A stretch of 64,000 nucleotides of DNA from Amborella trichopoda (GCF_000471905.2 NW_006498507.1:2188083-2252082); one strand, 5' to 3'; positions 1-12,389 are shown, counted from the first letter of the stretch. Program-made: numbers and translations. Notes: a model not told the origin generated them from the sequence alone.

Positions 1-949
1 AGATAGAGAGGTGCGAGAGAGACGGAGTTTAGATAGAGAGGGAGAGATTGAGTTTAGAGAGAGAGCATAGGTTAAGAGGTTAGGTTTTGAGGGAAGATAG
101 TCATTTCATAAGTTGTTGAGGTCAATAATACATGGTCAAATGAATTAATGGCGTCGTAAGATAGAAAAGATGAAGATCTTTTCTTTATAAATAATATTTT
201 CAATTTTTAGGTCTAATGAGATATAAAAGTAAAAAATGGGAGATATTTTCCTTAAAATTTACATCACAAAAAATAAAAAATCATAGAATTATCATGAATA
301 AAGTATATAATCATACATGGACTACAATAAAGAATGGATTAAATCAATAAAAAAATGGTCACTAAAATCTCGAATTGGCGGAAACCTTAATCCACTTAAA
401 AAAACCTAAATTCTTACGACCTAACTAACTATAATTCAAAATTATTACAACCTAACTAACTATAATATTATATACTGAAATTGAAATTGTTGGTTTACAT
501 AATATAATTATTTTGTTATACAAATAGTGTAAAATCTAATTTAAAATGTATTATTGACAACTGTAAAAAAAAAAAATACATTACATGATTTATAATGTAA
601 ATAAATTAATAAATAAAATAAAATAGTTGGTTATCAATTTAAAAATTATTAAAATACGTACGAATTTTTGAAATAACTATTTAATTTTTCAAAAATTTTA
701 TTTTTTAGGTTTCTAGAATAAATTTAGTGGAAGAGATTGTTAGTAAAGAGAGAGATTTCAAATGGCCTCATTGTATGAACCCTATCTTTAAATTAATATC
801 TCTAAATATATGTCTTTTACATATTATAAAAATAAAAAATATAACTAGACCATTTATTCTTAAGTTGTATTAAGAAATACTTGTTGTATTGAGAAATACT
901 TGTTATTTTTCTTAACAAGAAAAACTTGTTGAATTAGCGACAACCTAAT
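1..949. other. AT-rich DNA with a dispersed repeat, no gene seen
   Basis: Positions 1-110 are GA-rich (GAGAGA-type). From about 400 to 660 the sequence resembles 8735-8990 (shared blocks around ACTAACTATAAT and AAATAAATTAATAAATAA), so it is a dispersed AT-rich repeat. Exon 2 of GDSL copy A would be expected in or upstream of this stretch, but I find nothing like it. Confidence 0.5.
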
Positions 950-1314
950 TCAATATTTGATTAAAACAACTGGATGCTGTATTATTTATATAACATTTTT
1001 ATCTTCATTTTCTTTATAAAAAACAAAATTGAGCTAGATTTGGGCACTTCAAAGTAACTCGCCTTGGCCAAAGCCCGGAGTACTTTGGCCTAGTCGATTT
1101 TATGGGTACTATTCTTGTTAAATTATTCTGTGTAAGAGACACGACAAAAAAGACAGGCTCCTATCCTCTCTAACCCAAATTCCTCCTCTTCCCGGCCAAA
1201 TTTTTGTATCTCTAGATTTGATCGTAGCTCATCTCTATCATGGTTTTAAAACTCGGAGGAGTTATTGCTGGGGCAGGGTTACGTGCAAACCTAGTTTTAT
1301 AAAAAAAATGAGAG

Positions 1315-1697
1315 AAAAAGTTTGTATAAGCTGCGACTTTAAAATGTAGAATTACATATGCACCTAAAAATCCATCTTAGTAGGTTGTTTTAATGTTGAA
1401 AAACCATCTAATTGATTATCTCAACATTAAGATGTATGGATATAAAAAAAAAAAAAGAATTTGAGTCCCAAAAATAGTACACTTGCAACACTTTATCTAG
1501 ACCGTCTATTTTGAAGATTTTCATATGTTTATAGATCGACTTGATTTTAACCTTTTTTGGACTTTAAAATTTTATAATTAGATATAAAAATAGATTTTCA
1601 AGTAATCTTAAAATTTTTTTATCGCAAAATTAAATTTAGAGGTGCGCTATAATTGGATTGTTTAAGGTTGCATCCTTATAGAAACCATACCCAAAAA
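1315..1697 (+). mobile_element. MITE family M1, decayed copy
   Basis: Left end resembles AAAGTTTGTATAAG. The inner motif TCAACATTAAGATGTATGGATAT and right end GATTGTTTAAGG are shared with the other M1 copies, for example 22989-23373. The terminal GC core is altered. Confidence 0.55.
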
Positions 1698-1734
1698 AAA
1701 AAAATTATATTTTTTGCTGAACTATAGTACAAAT

Positions 1735-1865
1735 ATTTCTTTTTTTGGAAAAAATTTATATAAGATTGCAACTTTAAAATGTAGAATTGAAGATGCACCT
1801 CAAAAATTCATTGGGAAAGTTGTTTTAATATTGAAAAACCCTCTAATTGATCATTTTGACATCGA

Positions 1866-1900
<35 letters not shown>

Positions 1901-2150
1901 AGTATTTGACGTACCCAAAAATAGTGCATTTTGCAACACATTATCTAGATGGTCCATTTTCAAGATTTTCATATATTTATAGATCTAATTGATTTTAACC
2001 ATTTTTTAGAGTTTAAAATTTTACAATTAGATATGAAAATAGATTTTCAGATATTCCTAAGAATTTCTTACACCAAATTACATGTGATAAAATTTAGAGG
2101 TGCACCTTAATCGGATTGTTTAAGGTTGTAACCTTTTACAATCCGCACCC
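1735..2150 (+). mobile_element. MITE family M1, decayed copy with (TA)n expansion
   Basis: Begins near AAAATTTATATAAGATTGC and ends near GGATTGTTTAAGGTTG with CCGCACCC. A (TA)n run at 1869-1897 sits inside the element where other copies have GATGTATGGATATG. It lies directly beside the copy at 1315-1697. Confidence 0.55.
1869..1897. repeat. (TA)n microsatellite
   Basis: About 14 uninterrupted TA units inside a MITE. Confidence 0.95.
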
Positions 2151-2224
2151 TTCTTTTCTTGAACGCTTAGTGCAAATATAAATTATAGTTCAAATTATGG
2201 TTTAGTTTGCTTCTTAAGTTTTTT

Positions 2225-2266
2225 AATATATATATATATATATATATAGATATATATATATATATT
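2225..2266. repeat. (TA)n microsatellite
   Basis: TA run with one GA interruption, in intron 2 of GDSL copy A. Absent at the matching place in copy B (about 29990). Confidence 0.95.
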
Positions 2267-2518
2267 TATTTTAATTTGTAGTCCTTTTTCCGACTGCAAC
2301 GCTACTCATACGACTCGAGTGATTTACTTAGGCTTAGGCACTAGTTGAACCTTTATAACCCAAATTCCTCTTTTTCCAAGTCAAATTCCTCTCTATTTCT
2401 TAATAAATTTTCCTCTCTCTATCCCTTCTTTTCGTAATTGAAATATCTTTTTTTTCTTTTTCTTGGAGGGATTACTCAGTGAAATTTATTGGCATTGTTT
2501 TATTGGTTGTGTGGGCAG

Positions 2519-5500
2519 ATTGCAAAGAGTACATGAAGAGGTCAATATTCTTGGTAGGAGAGATTGGGGGCAACGATTATTACTTCGCCTTCAATCATGG
2601 GATGAAGATCGACGAGGTTCAGGCGTTTGTGCCCGACGTTGTTACTTCAATAATGAAAACAGTCGAGGTATGCACTCAAACCAATGTTCAAGGATCCCCG
2701 GTGAATCGGCCATTCGGTAAATTAGTCCTTACCGGTGAATTGCCGATCCAGCAATTTGGTGAAAGATCGACTAATAGAAAACTAAAAAAATTTAAAATAC
2801 AAACAGACACTGAAAAATAAAAGAATAGGAACCACATGGTTCTTCTAGCGGGAACCTCCCGGTTCTGAATACTGTCAGGGAACCAGGATAGTACTTGTCG
2901 ATTTTCAAGTCATATCAAGCAATTTCAATCCGGTCAGCGATTTTTTAAGCACTTAAACAAATATAGCTCAAAAATATCAATATAAAATGCATGTATTGTT
3001 TCGCCAAATTTACCATGGAGTAGACATTCATGAAAAATTGAGAAAGCAGAGGCCATTTGTGTTTGGTTTTAAACACGTAAACAATAGCCTCTTAGATGTA
3101 AATTTGGACGCTAATGGTGTTTCATTAATGGGCTTGAGGCCCTCGAAGTTTGTCGCGGATGTTTAGAAACCAAATTTTATATTTGATAGCTACTAATGAT
3201 TGTGACCTATTTCATATTTGATGGCCACAGTCTAATTACTGAGATTGAGCTCAAGCTTAGGGCTCGGCCCTGGCCGAAAATGAGTTATTCGGGGTGAATC
3301 CAATTGGATTCACTTGAGTAGTGTACTTGTATAAAAAGTTGAATAAAAAAACCCAAAAATTTCAAACAGTCAAAAGAAATGGGAAATACATTTTGGTGGG
3401 GAGAGAGTTGAGATGAGAATGAGAGTAGGCATTTGGGAAGAGGGGAGAGACTATTTCGGCTAGATAGAGATAAAAAAAATAGAGAGAAGAAGGAAATAAG
3501 GGGATATATTTTGAGCCCAGTTTTTGCCCACCATTTTAGAGAGAGATGAAATAAGAAGGGATCTCCCCGCCTTTTCTTTCTTTATAGTTCTCGGAAGGGT
3601 ATTGTATATACTTGACCAAAATACTGTAGAACTCGATTGGGTCAATCTAAGTTTCTACAATACTCAAGCTAGTATGTACATTACATGATCACTTCTCTTA
3701 GTATTGTACCCTTTCCGATGGACTTGAGTAGGTGCATGGAAATTTACGTTAGCTACTAGCTAGCCCGAACAACGTGGTTCACACATATTATAGGTTATAC
3801 TTTAGTGAGGTTTTTAACTGTAGGACTAATGGTGATTATGATTCATTTATTGTCTGACTGCTAATAGTGATTGTGATTTTCTTATATTATAATTTCAAAT
3901 ATAAAAAAATTTGATTGTGTAGATGTTTTAATAGGTATACATGGATTCCTGCTTTACCTACCCTCCAATAATGATTGGACGGTGGACTTCACCGTGCGCA
4001 CGGTATCTGGTCACGGGTTTCTCAGAAATGTTACACCTCAAATAATGATTGGAGGGTAATCACCGTGCGCATGGCATCTCTTGAAGTCCTAATATTTTTT
4101 CCCAACCAAAATGATCAAGGTCAAGATAATTGATTTAAATATTTTTGACACCAGAATTGTAACTATCACACTCTACATATCGTCGACATCTCAATGATTA
4201 TCTAATTTCTAAAAACATTTAATTATTTTAAAAAGTGGTACTTAAGTGTCCTTTAGTTCATTCCCTTATTCCCGGTGGGCTCAGCTCTTTGCATATTGAA
4301 GATTTGATTTGGATTTCAAATTCAAAGTTAGAAGACCCATCCAAAATGGGACCATTTCAAATTCAAAAGTAGAACACCCCTTCAATCATGAGTTTGAGAG
4401 TTATTTGTATCTATCTTTTATCTTGTATATCTATAAGTGGACGTTTTGTCTATGACTTTCACATTTTAACATGATATTAGAGCTAGGTTAATGAAAGAGT
4501 CGGGCTCATACCATTTCCACGGCCTTTTTCTCCTTTTAACACAGTTTCTCTCTCTAGAAAAATAAAAATAAAATCAGTTTCCACAACAATTCCAAGTCTC
4601 CGTTTGCAAAAGCTTTTGAGTCTCCTTTTGCAAAAGCCTTTAAGCTTCCAAGTCTCACGACCATGTTGCAGCAGTTTGCAAAAGCTATATCGAGTCTTTA
4701 AAACTCAATTTCTAGCACTTTGAAGTTTGCAAAGCCTTTTGCCAGCAGCCCACATATTTGCTTGTGCTAACAACCCATCTTGCAAACACCCCACGTCTTC
4801 CAAATTTGTGCTTCCAAACTGTGTACGGTTTGAAGCATATCAGCTAAAGCTTTTTCATTGCAAGCAAATCTCCGCCAACAAACGGCTGTACCAGTTTGTG
4901 TGCATCTCAACAACAACAAACGTAGGTTCGAACTTCTCTCATGGCTTCAGTAATAATCAACAAGACAACGACTCCACTTCTACAAAGAACAATGGGTTGA
5001 CACTTGACAGGATTGGGGGAAGCTTTGCCATCGATTACTCATTACCATACTACCTGCATCTTTTGGATAATCCAGGTATGGTCTTAGTCTCTCAACGGTG
5101 ATAACTATCTCACTTGGAAGCATGGCACTTGCAGCCAAGAATAAGCTATGTTTCGTTGATGTACTCCACCTTCCATCTCAAGAAAATGGTCCAAGAATCT
5201 ATGAATTGAAAAGGTCTATAGTCACATTTTGGCAAGAGCAATTATCAGTCTATACTTACTACACATCATTAAAGACGTTGTAAGACGAGTTGGTTTTTTA
5301 TACAAAGATGTGATCTTGTTCATGTCTTTGCAATCTCATCTACAATCTGAATGCGTATATTAGTTTCTCAAGGGGTTATATGAGACTTTTGAAACTCTAA
5401 AGACTCATGTTATGATCATGGAACCCATGTCAAATACCAATAATGTTTATTCTTTGGTATAACAAGAAGAAAGGCAAAAAGACCTTTGAGTTAATAGTGC

Positions 5501-8500
5501 TTCTGCAAGAGAAGCTGCTGCTCTAGTGGCTTCGCGTTTTTGTCCACCTCAAAACCCAAGAACATTTGGTCGCGGAAATCAAAAATCTACTTGTGCTCAC
5601 TATGGTGGAATAGGCCATGACCACAGTAAATGTTTTGAATTGCATGGAAATCCATCATGTCCTCCAAAATCTTGAATGACCATTGCTTTACGTGTTGGAA
5701 CCTCCAAAGCAGATGTTGTTACAACACATTCTGCTGATTTTGCTCCTTCTTTTTCAAGTGTGGGGCTATAACTCTACTTTCACATCTCACCACTAGTCAA
5801 TATGAACAACTTTTGACACTCTTGAATCCTCTGCAGCAAACTTTGCAGGTATACAGCACTTTAACTCTTTAGTCCACTCTCCACTTACCTATTGGGTCAT
5901 TGATTCAAGTGCTTCCAGCCACTGTACACCCAACTTATCCTTGCATTCTCATGCTATTGAAAATTCAAATGCTAAACCTGTATGTCTTCCAAATGGTACT
6001 AGCATGCCTACTACTTGTACTGGAAAGTCCATTCTTTCATCCACTATTACGTCAGATGGTGTTTTTTGTGTTCTATCTTTCAATTTAATCTTCTTTCCAT
6101 TAGTAAGTTAACTGATTCTTTGAACTATGCTACCATTTTTTTCCAACATTTTGTGTATTTCAAGACTTGAAAACGAAGAAGTAGATTGGATTGGGTGAGA
6201 TGAGAGATGGGTTGTATCATTATGTTCAGCCACCAAGAAATGAACAAGTTGCTCTTCTGGCACATCGTAGTTCAAATTCTGAACATTGGCGTCGAAGACT
6301 CCGACATCCATTCCAACATAGTTTGGCTAGTTGACCTTCATCTCACACTTCCAAACAATCTTCTTCAGGGTTTGTTGCCCTAGGTAAACCCTACCCTATT
6401 GCCCCCTACCTTTTCGATATTGTTTATTATGGTCATCATCAAGCTTTTTTTACTACTATCTCTTCTCATAATGAACCTTCTAGTTTTAAACAGGCCATCC
6501 AGCATCCTCATTGAAGAGATGCCATGGCCGCAGAAGTTTAGGTTCTTGAAGAGAACAACACCTGGACCCTACAGCCCTTATCACCTGGAAAGCACCCCAT
6601 AGGCTGCAAATGGGTTTATAATATTAAGTTCCGTGCTGATGAATCTATAGAAAGATACAAGGCACATTTGGTTGTCAAAGGGTATACCCAAACCACAGGA
6701 CTTCATTATCACTAGACTTTTGCACCCGTTGCCAAGCTAGTTACCGTGCGATATTTACTTGCCATTGCTTCTACAAGGAATTAGCCTTTATACCAATTGG
6801 ATGTCAACAACGCCTTCTTGTATGGAGACTTACATGAGGAAGTCTACATGACTCCTCCATCGGGTTATACCTGAAAGTAGGAGAAACTCGTTTGTCAACT
6901 TCGCAATTCTTTATATGGCCTCAAACAAGCCTCTCATCAATGGTGTGACAAGTTCTCCACTACTCTCAAGGCAGTCGATTTCAAGCAATCCATTGCTGAT
7001 TATTCTCTGTTTACATACTCCAATGGTCAACACTTTACGACAATACTTGTTTATGTGGATGATATCATTGTTACTGGCAATGATATACGCTCAATTAATC
7101 ATTTGAAAGCCTACCTAGAAACGAAATTTCACATCAAGGATTTGGATCGGCTCAAATATTTTTTTGGTATCGATGTTGCTTGCTCAACGAAGGGCATCTT
7201 CCTTAGCCAACGAAAATATATCTTGGATATTTTGAAATAAATTGGTTTTCTTGGATCCAAATCCGTCTGATTCCCAATGGAGCAAAATCTTCGGTTAAAG
7301 GTGGATGATGCAATTGTTTTAGACGACCGACCCTGGTTCTTATAGACATCTTGTGGGAAGACTCGCCTATTTGATGATTAAACGCCCTGATATCACTTAC
7401 TCAGTGCATGTGCTTAGCCAATTCATGCAGACACCTCGCAAGCCCCATCTTGATGCCACTCAATGAGTTCTACGATATTTGAAAGCCACTCCAAGGCATG
7501 GCATTCTACTTCCATCTGCAAGTAACTTAAAGATCACGGCTTACTCTGACTCAGATTGGACAAGTTGTCCCATGACTCGTCATTCTACTACTGGGTATAT
7601 TACCTTTTTAGGCACAAGTCCAATCTCTTGGTGTATTAAGAAGCAAAACATTGTGGCACACTCTTCAGCGGTGGCTGAGGCCGAGTATCGGTCTATGGCT
7701 ACCCCTTCTTGCGAATTGACATGGCTAAAGGTTCTCTTTATTGATCTTGGAGTTTCTCACCCTCGGCCTATGTATCTCCATTGTGATAACCAAGCTGCTC
7801 TCATATTGTAGCCAATCTTGTCTTCCATGAACGTATCAAACATATAAAATTGGACTGTCATCTTATCCAGGAAAAGATAGAGTCCGGCCTCATCTCTACT
7901 TCTTATGTGCCATCGTGATTTCAACTTGCAGATATCTTCACTACGCCCTTTGGATGTGTGCAATTTCACTTGTTGTTGTCCAAGTTGGGCATTATATGTC
8001 TTCACGCACTAGCTTGAGGGGAAGTATTGACGATTTGATTTCGATTTCAAATTCAAAGTTAGAAGACCCATTCAAAATGGGATGATTTCAAATTAAAATT
8101 AGAAGACCCATTCAAGTTATTGTTATAACCAATGGTTTAAAAAATGGATTGGTGCCCCAGATCGGGCACCCCAAAACCCCATCCGGATTGGTAAATCGGT
8201 GTTTCAGATCGGAAATCAGGTAGAATCGGCAATTTTTGGCTCAAAAAATCTTAAAAAAATCACTATAAATATCTAAAAATAATGTTATTTTAATTTGTAA
8301 AAGAATTTAGGAGTGGTGCAATATGCATTTTCATTACTTTGTAGAAATAAGTGATTATTGAGACGTTGTTTTTCTATCTGGATGTCTGTATAATTAAAAT
8401 AAATAAATAAAATATAAGACTTAGTTATCATTGTAATTAGTATAATTATTAATTACAATATTAATTATAAACGTGATTAAAAAAACAAGGGTATGACCAT

Positions 8501-10758
8501 CACAAATAAATAAATCTAATCTATAACAATTAGTTTGGATAGAAATATAAAATTTAGAAATATAAATTTACAATAATATTTTAATAAAATTTAAAAGTAA
8601 ATAAATAAATTCATACTTGCAATGTGAGGTAACTAGTTACAAACACTTCCATGTTAAAAGATTAAAAAAATTAATTTCCTACATAAATTAGTATCACATC
8701 AAAGTATCAACCATCTATTAATTTGTTTTACTTATCCGAAATTATTATAACTTAACTAACTATAATAATATATATGGAAATTGAGGTTGTTAGTTTATAA
8801 CTTTATATTTTATAATTATTTTAGTGTACAAATAAAAATATAAAATGTCTTATATATCATCTAATTTAAAAAAAATCTTATTTACAATTATAAGAAAAAA
8901 TAATATATTATAAAATTTATAATAGAAATAAATTAATAAATAATATAAAAGATTTGGTGATTAATAAAATAAAAAAATTATATTTGCAATGTGGGATAAT
9001 TGATAAAGAAACTTGAAATAATTTTAAAGTGGTATAAGTTAGTATTATTTTTCTCTCTTAAAATATCCTCTAAACTTCTTTTTTTTTAATAACCAATAGA
9101 CTAGAAATGGTATTATTATTATTATTAATATCCTATAAGCTAGTACTACTTTTTTTAATCCTAATTAAGTAATTAATTCATTATTACTCATATAATGAAA
9201 TAATCCCATGATATAATAGATTAATAGAGTTTTTATGTTTTTTTGGTAAGTTAATTTAAAGTTTTTGGGTGAAAGATGGGGGTGGTGGGCACCCAATTAT
9301 TATTTTTAATATTTTTTTTATCATCAAATTTAATTGCCACAATTGGACATACAACTTTCTTATTCATGACAGGCATACACCGTTGCGTGTATACCATCAT
9401 GTGTACACCATCTTACTGTAATTTATCCCAAGCTAATAATATTTGCCAGTGCCCTTTTTCAACTCATAGATATGTCCCACATCGACGTGATGTGAGAAGA
9501 AAGAATGCTATAAAAGAACCCAACGATCTTGTGAAATTAGATGTTGCCTTGGCCACGTGAAGCGTAATGCACGCAGAAGAAAGAATTCTATAAAAGAACC
9601 CAATGAAGCGTGCTAGATTTGGGGCGGTGTCACCGATACCTGATTCAGACTGTCCGATTCTAGATCGATGATTTTTGAAACACTTGTCCGATTCTAGATC
9701 AATGATTTTTGAAACACTTGTCGGATTCTAGTTTCCATCTATCTTTTTATCTTCTATCTATCTTTTATCTCAAACATTTATAAGTGGTTATCTTGTACAT
9801 TTATAAGTGGGTTTTGTCCATAATAAAGATATGACTTTGACATTTTAACATAGCACGTGCCTGTTTGTTGCAGGGATTGATCCAAAAAGGTGCCAGGACT
9901 TTGGTGGTCCCTGGGGGCATTCCATTTGGGTGTTGGACATGCGTCTTAACTGTCTTTCCTAGTGATAACAGCAGCGACTACGATCCACAAACCGGATGTC
10001 TGATCCCTTTCAACGATTTTTTGAGCTTCCATAACTCGAAGCTCGAAGATGGAATCCAAGCAATGAGAAAGAAATTCCCACAAGCGAACATTATCTACGC
10101 TGATTACTATAATGCCCTCTTGCGCTTCTTCGAATCACCTGAGCTCTATGGTAATTCATCTCATTTGCTCGACTGTTTAAAGGTTTTTGTTCAGGATAAT
10201 TGAAACTAGAGATGGATTAGCGTTTTCTAACAGAATAGGGAAAGAACTGCGGTCCATATGACTATGGTAACAGTATGTCAATATGCATTATTGCTCTCCA
10301 CTCGAGGGTTTGTAAACTTGGATTGGAGTGACATGTTTCTTGGATCCACACTCCCTACATCACAACATAATACTAATGGCATGGTCATGACCCTTGAGAC
10401 CATACTATTACCATGATCATATGGGCCATGTAGTACTTTGCTAACATAAAATACATGAGAAATACATCGGAAAGCAACTAAGCATCATGTAAATTTTTGC
10501 TGAAGGATTGTTTTTCCTTCAGGGTTCCCGAAGGACACAGTTCACATGGCATGTTGTGGAGTTGGAGGACCATATAATTTTGATCCTGCTCGCACGTGTG
10601 GCCAACCTGAGGTGCACTCATGTGAAAATCCAAGCATGCGTGTGAATTGGGATGGATTACATCCCACTGAAGCTGCATCTAAGCATGTGGTCAGGGCTTT
10701 ATTGAGTGGGGAATTTCTACACCCCAATATTCAATTTTCCCACCATCCTTGCCCTTAA
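2519..10758 (+). CDS. GDSL esterase/lipase, exons 3-5 only (copy A, partial or pseudogene)
   Basis: Tandem paralogue of the complete GDSL gene at 27162-32381. Exon 3 is 2519-2667, exon 4 is 9874-10150 and exon 5 is 10523-10758, ending in TAA. Each has exactly the length of its counterpart in copy B (149, 277 and 236 bp), keeps GT-AG borders, and has no stop or frameshift. Block III reads GEIGGND with the catalytic Asn, and block V reads DGLHP with Asp and His. Exons 1 and 2, which hold the signal peptide, nucleophile Ser and oxyanion Gly, are not seen in 1-2518. They lie outside the window or are lost. Intron 3 is 7206 bp against 1125 bp in copy B, because a copia retrotransposon sits 18 bp before the exon 4 acceptor region. 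The splice sites themselves are intact, so a functional transcript is possible but unproven. Coding conservation suggests that copy A either stayed functional for some time or was duplicated recently. Confidence 0.8.
2668..4288. other. Intron 3 of GDSL copy A, left part
   Basis: After the GTATGC donor, a short GC-richer patch (about 2690-2770, with repeated CCGGTGAAT and CGATC) looks like a remnant of the hAT-type MITE family. A purine-rich tract lies at 3390-3560. A small imperfect duplication at 3960-4080 repeats an AATAATGATTGGA...CACCGTGCGCA block. From about 4160 to 4288 it matches 31380-31501 of copy B, the sequence just upstream of exon 4. No gene is seen. Confidence 0.5.
4294..4471 (+). 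repeat. 5' LTR of the copia element in GDSL intron 3
   Basis: 178 bp, starting TATTGA and ending TTAACA. The sequence from the start through about position 90 is repeated at 8025-8115 and the rest at about 9735-9850. It is among the shortest LTRs in this window. Confidence 0.85.
7479..7811 (+). pseudogene. Copia RNase H fragment
   Basis: 110 open codons with the copia RNase H signature: [18 protein letters not shown], then [13 protein letters not shown], then HCDNQAAL, ending in TAG at the conserved place. It is the best-preserved coding block of the element at 4294-9850. The RT upstream has several stops. Confidence 0.85.
8130..9734. mobile_element. Composite insertion inside the copia 3' LTR (hAT-type MITE ends plus AT-rich repeat)
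   Basis: Starts with CAATGGTTTAAAAAATGG at 8130, matching the terminus of the hAT-type element ending at 21813. Its far end shows TTTTTGAAACACTTG twice in a short tandem duplication (about 9640-9725). Inside lie an AT-rich repeat similar to 400-660 and a direct repeat of AAGAATNCTATAAAAGAACCCAA at about 9503 and 9581. The left flank GTTATAAC is not found again on the right, so the element is rearranged or composite. Confidence 0.5.
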
Positions 10759-11877
10759 AAAATATATATTTAAAGTAAATAACTCATTCGAGGCATTAAG
10801 CTCATAATGTTGTCCAACAGGACCACGCTACACTCCCTCTTTTTGAAGGTTTTTAATTTTGTCACGGTTGAGTGATTGAAGTTCTAGGTTCTAAAGTGGC
10901 TTCATAGCCTTCAATTAATTACACGGTTCGGAACATCAAGTTCCGAAACGACTATCTTCAAAAAAATAGAAGTAGTCTATTTGGAAGCTTCAACTTCCAA
11001 TTCAGCACTATTAACGTTCAAAATCCTAAATTAGGACAAAAAAGGATAAGAAATTTATGTAAGGGCAATATTGGGGTTGGAGTCAATTTTAAATTAAGAA
11101 CACGATTGTTTCAAATTATGGACGGCACCCCCACCCTGAGCATTTTCTATTTTTCGAGTTACGTCCCGGTCTGATAAATTGAGCATTAGACGGGTGGATT
11201 TTTTTGGTTAAAAAAATATAAATATATATCCGATGTTTGAATTACCGTACAAACACCGGACTGCCATTTAACTCCTTTTAAGCGAAAAGAGCTGGACATG
11301 TCTGTTATTCTTCTCTCTATCTCTCTTTGCCAAGCAAAAGCGCCGGTCGCTCCCATGGAAGAGAGTTTAGAGAGAGAGAGGAGGAGATAAGAGAGAAAAA
11401 GCGCAGTCTTCTTTTTTTCTGTCTTAAAAACAAGTTAGAGAGAGAAAATCAGATGAGAAAAATAAAGGAAAGAAACGCTCTTTGCGTTTCGTCTTCTCCT
11501 CTAAAATGATATCTTGCGAGCTGGTTTATCTCTATAGAAAGGCAGTTTCTCTCTCTAAAGAGGCACTCCCTATTATTTTTTTTTTTTTTTTCAAATTAAG
11601 GTCAAGAAAAGTAGGAACCATGAAATGAAATGAAAAGTTGTTTCATATTGAAGGAATGGAAGAGGGTACCTTTTTTTTTACCATTTCTTTCGGTCTCAGA
11701 TTTCTCTCTCTCTCTCTGTGGAAAAGCAAAGACCGATCTATCGATCGATGTAGAAATTAAGAGGAATATGAACAGTGTTTTCTGAGATCCAAAAGATAAC
11801 ATTGCTTGTTTGTTTATGGCGAAATTACATGGAACCGATACTGGATTTAGACAAGGAAAAAGGGCAGATGCCCAAAA
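10759..11877. other. Intergenic DNA downstream of GDSL copy A
   Basis: Similarity to copy B stops at about the stop codon. The rest holds GA/CT-rich low-complexity tracts (11300-11530, 11580-11600 poly-T, 11700-11720) and no recognisable gene. Confidence 0.5.
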
Positions 11878-11883
11878 CTTACA

Positions 11884-12152
11884 TTGGCCAAGAGCTTGTA
11901 TCTTCGGCCTATGACTTTCGATGACGAGGAGAAGTAGCAGTGTAGCTGCTTTCTCCACCGCTGCTGCTGCTGCTTTCTCGGATGCCTCGTGGTGGGCGAT
12001 GGCGAAAAGCCCCTAGAGGATGCTGAGGAAGAAGGACCCCTCAATGAAGCCGCCGCTGCCGCTGCAAGGCATCCGCGGCTTCTCCTCTCTCCCTTTCTTC
12101 GCCACTGCCGCTCCTTGTCGCTGTTATTGAGGAGGCAAGGTTTTAGTTCCAC
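11884..12152 (-). CDS. Candidate orphan first exon, hypothetical
   Basis: A GC-rich island in AT-rich surroundings. The minus strand is open from an ATG at 12150-12152 and reaches a textbook donor, GTAAGT, at 11883-11878. The encoded peptide of about 90 residues is Arg/Ser-rich with an Ala run (LAAAAAAS) and a Gln run from CTG/CAG repeats, which could be a transit-peptide-like leader or chance. No second exon is recognised further left on the minus strand. The plus strand is also open for 60 codons (11989-12171), so coding direction is not certain. I do not recognise a family. Confidence 0.22.
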
Positions 12153-12183
12153 TAAAACTAATAATATATAAATAAATAAGGGA

Positions 12184-12380
12184 AATGGCTTTGTGAGAAC
12201 CTCCTACTCCCACACTCATGTGGGTAGGATCCCAAATGATCACTTTTAAATTTGATATATATTTTTAAAAAACTCCCACACCCATATGATAACTTTTATA
12301 GAAATTTGTGTCAAATTTAATGGTGATCCTTTGGGGTCTTACATACATGAGTGTGGGAGGGTCTCATAAGATCATTACTC
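12184..12380. mobile_element. Short MITE with terminal inverted repeats of about 55 bp
   Basis: The left arm (12184-12245, with CCCACACTCATGTGGGTAGG) and the right arm (12315-12380, with ACATACATGAGTGTGGGAGG) are near-complementary over about 55 bp, including TGAGAACCTC / GAGGGTCTCA near the tips. No coding capacity. Superfamily not assigned because no clear target duplication is seen. Confidence 0.75.
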
Positions 12381-12389
12381 ATGAATAAA

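Larger units (their letters stand above)
950..2518 (+). repeat. Duplicated intron-2 sequence of GDSL copy A (matches 29573-30257)
   Basis: Blocks around 950-1280 and 2150-2518 match 29573-29870 and 29900-30257 in the same order, ending in the exon 3 acceptor of each copy. This shows that the duplication includes intron 2 and not just exons. Two MITE copies (about 1315-1697 and 1735-2150) and AT microsatellites interrupt copy A. Confidence 0.7.
4294..9850 (+). mobile_element. Ty1/copia LTR retrotransposon with short LTRs, integrase lost
   Basis: 5' LTR 4294-4471 (178 bp, TATTGA...TTAACA) is followed at once by a degenerate initiator-tRNA-type primer site (ATGATATTAGAGC). Gag remnants run 5070-5660 with a CX2CX4HX4C-type knuckle near 5592-5634 (second Cys replaced). 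A protease remnant with DSSA in place of DSGA lies near 5900. A pre-integrase HRRL-HP motif lies near 6270-6310. Integrase is missing between about 6330 and 6450. RT follows at about 6480-7240 with YVDD at 7052-7063, then RNase H at 7479-7811. A purine tract GAGGGGAAG at 8016-8024 precedes the 3' LTR (8025-8115 plus about 9735-9850), which is split by a later insertion. Flanks TTGCA (4289-4293) and TAGCA (9851-9855) are the target duplication. The element has many stops and cannot act on its own. Confidence 0.88.
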
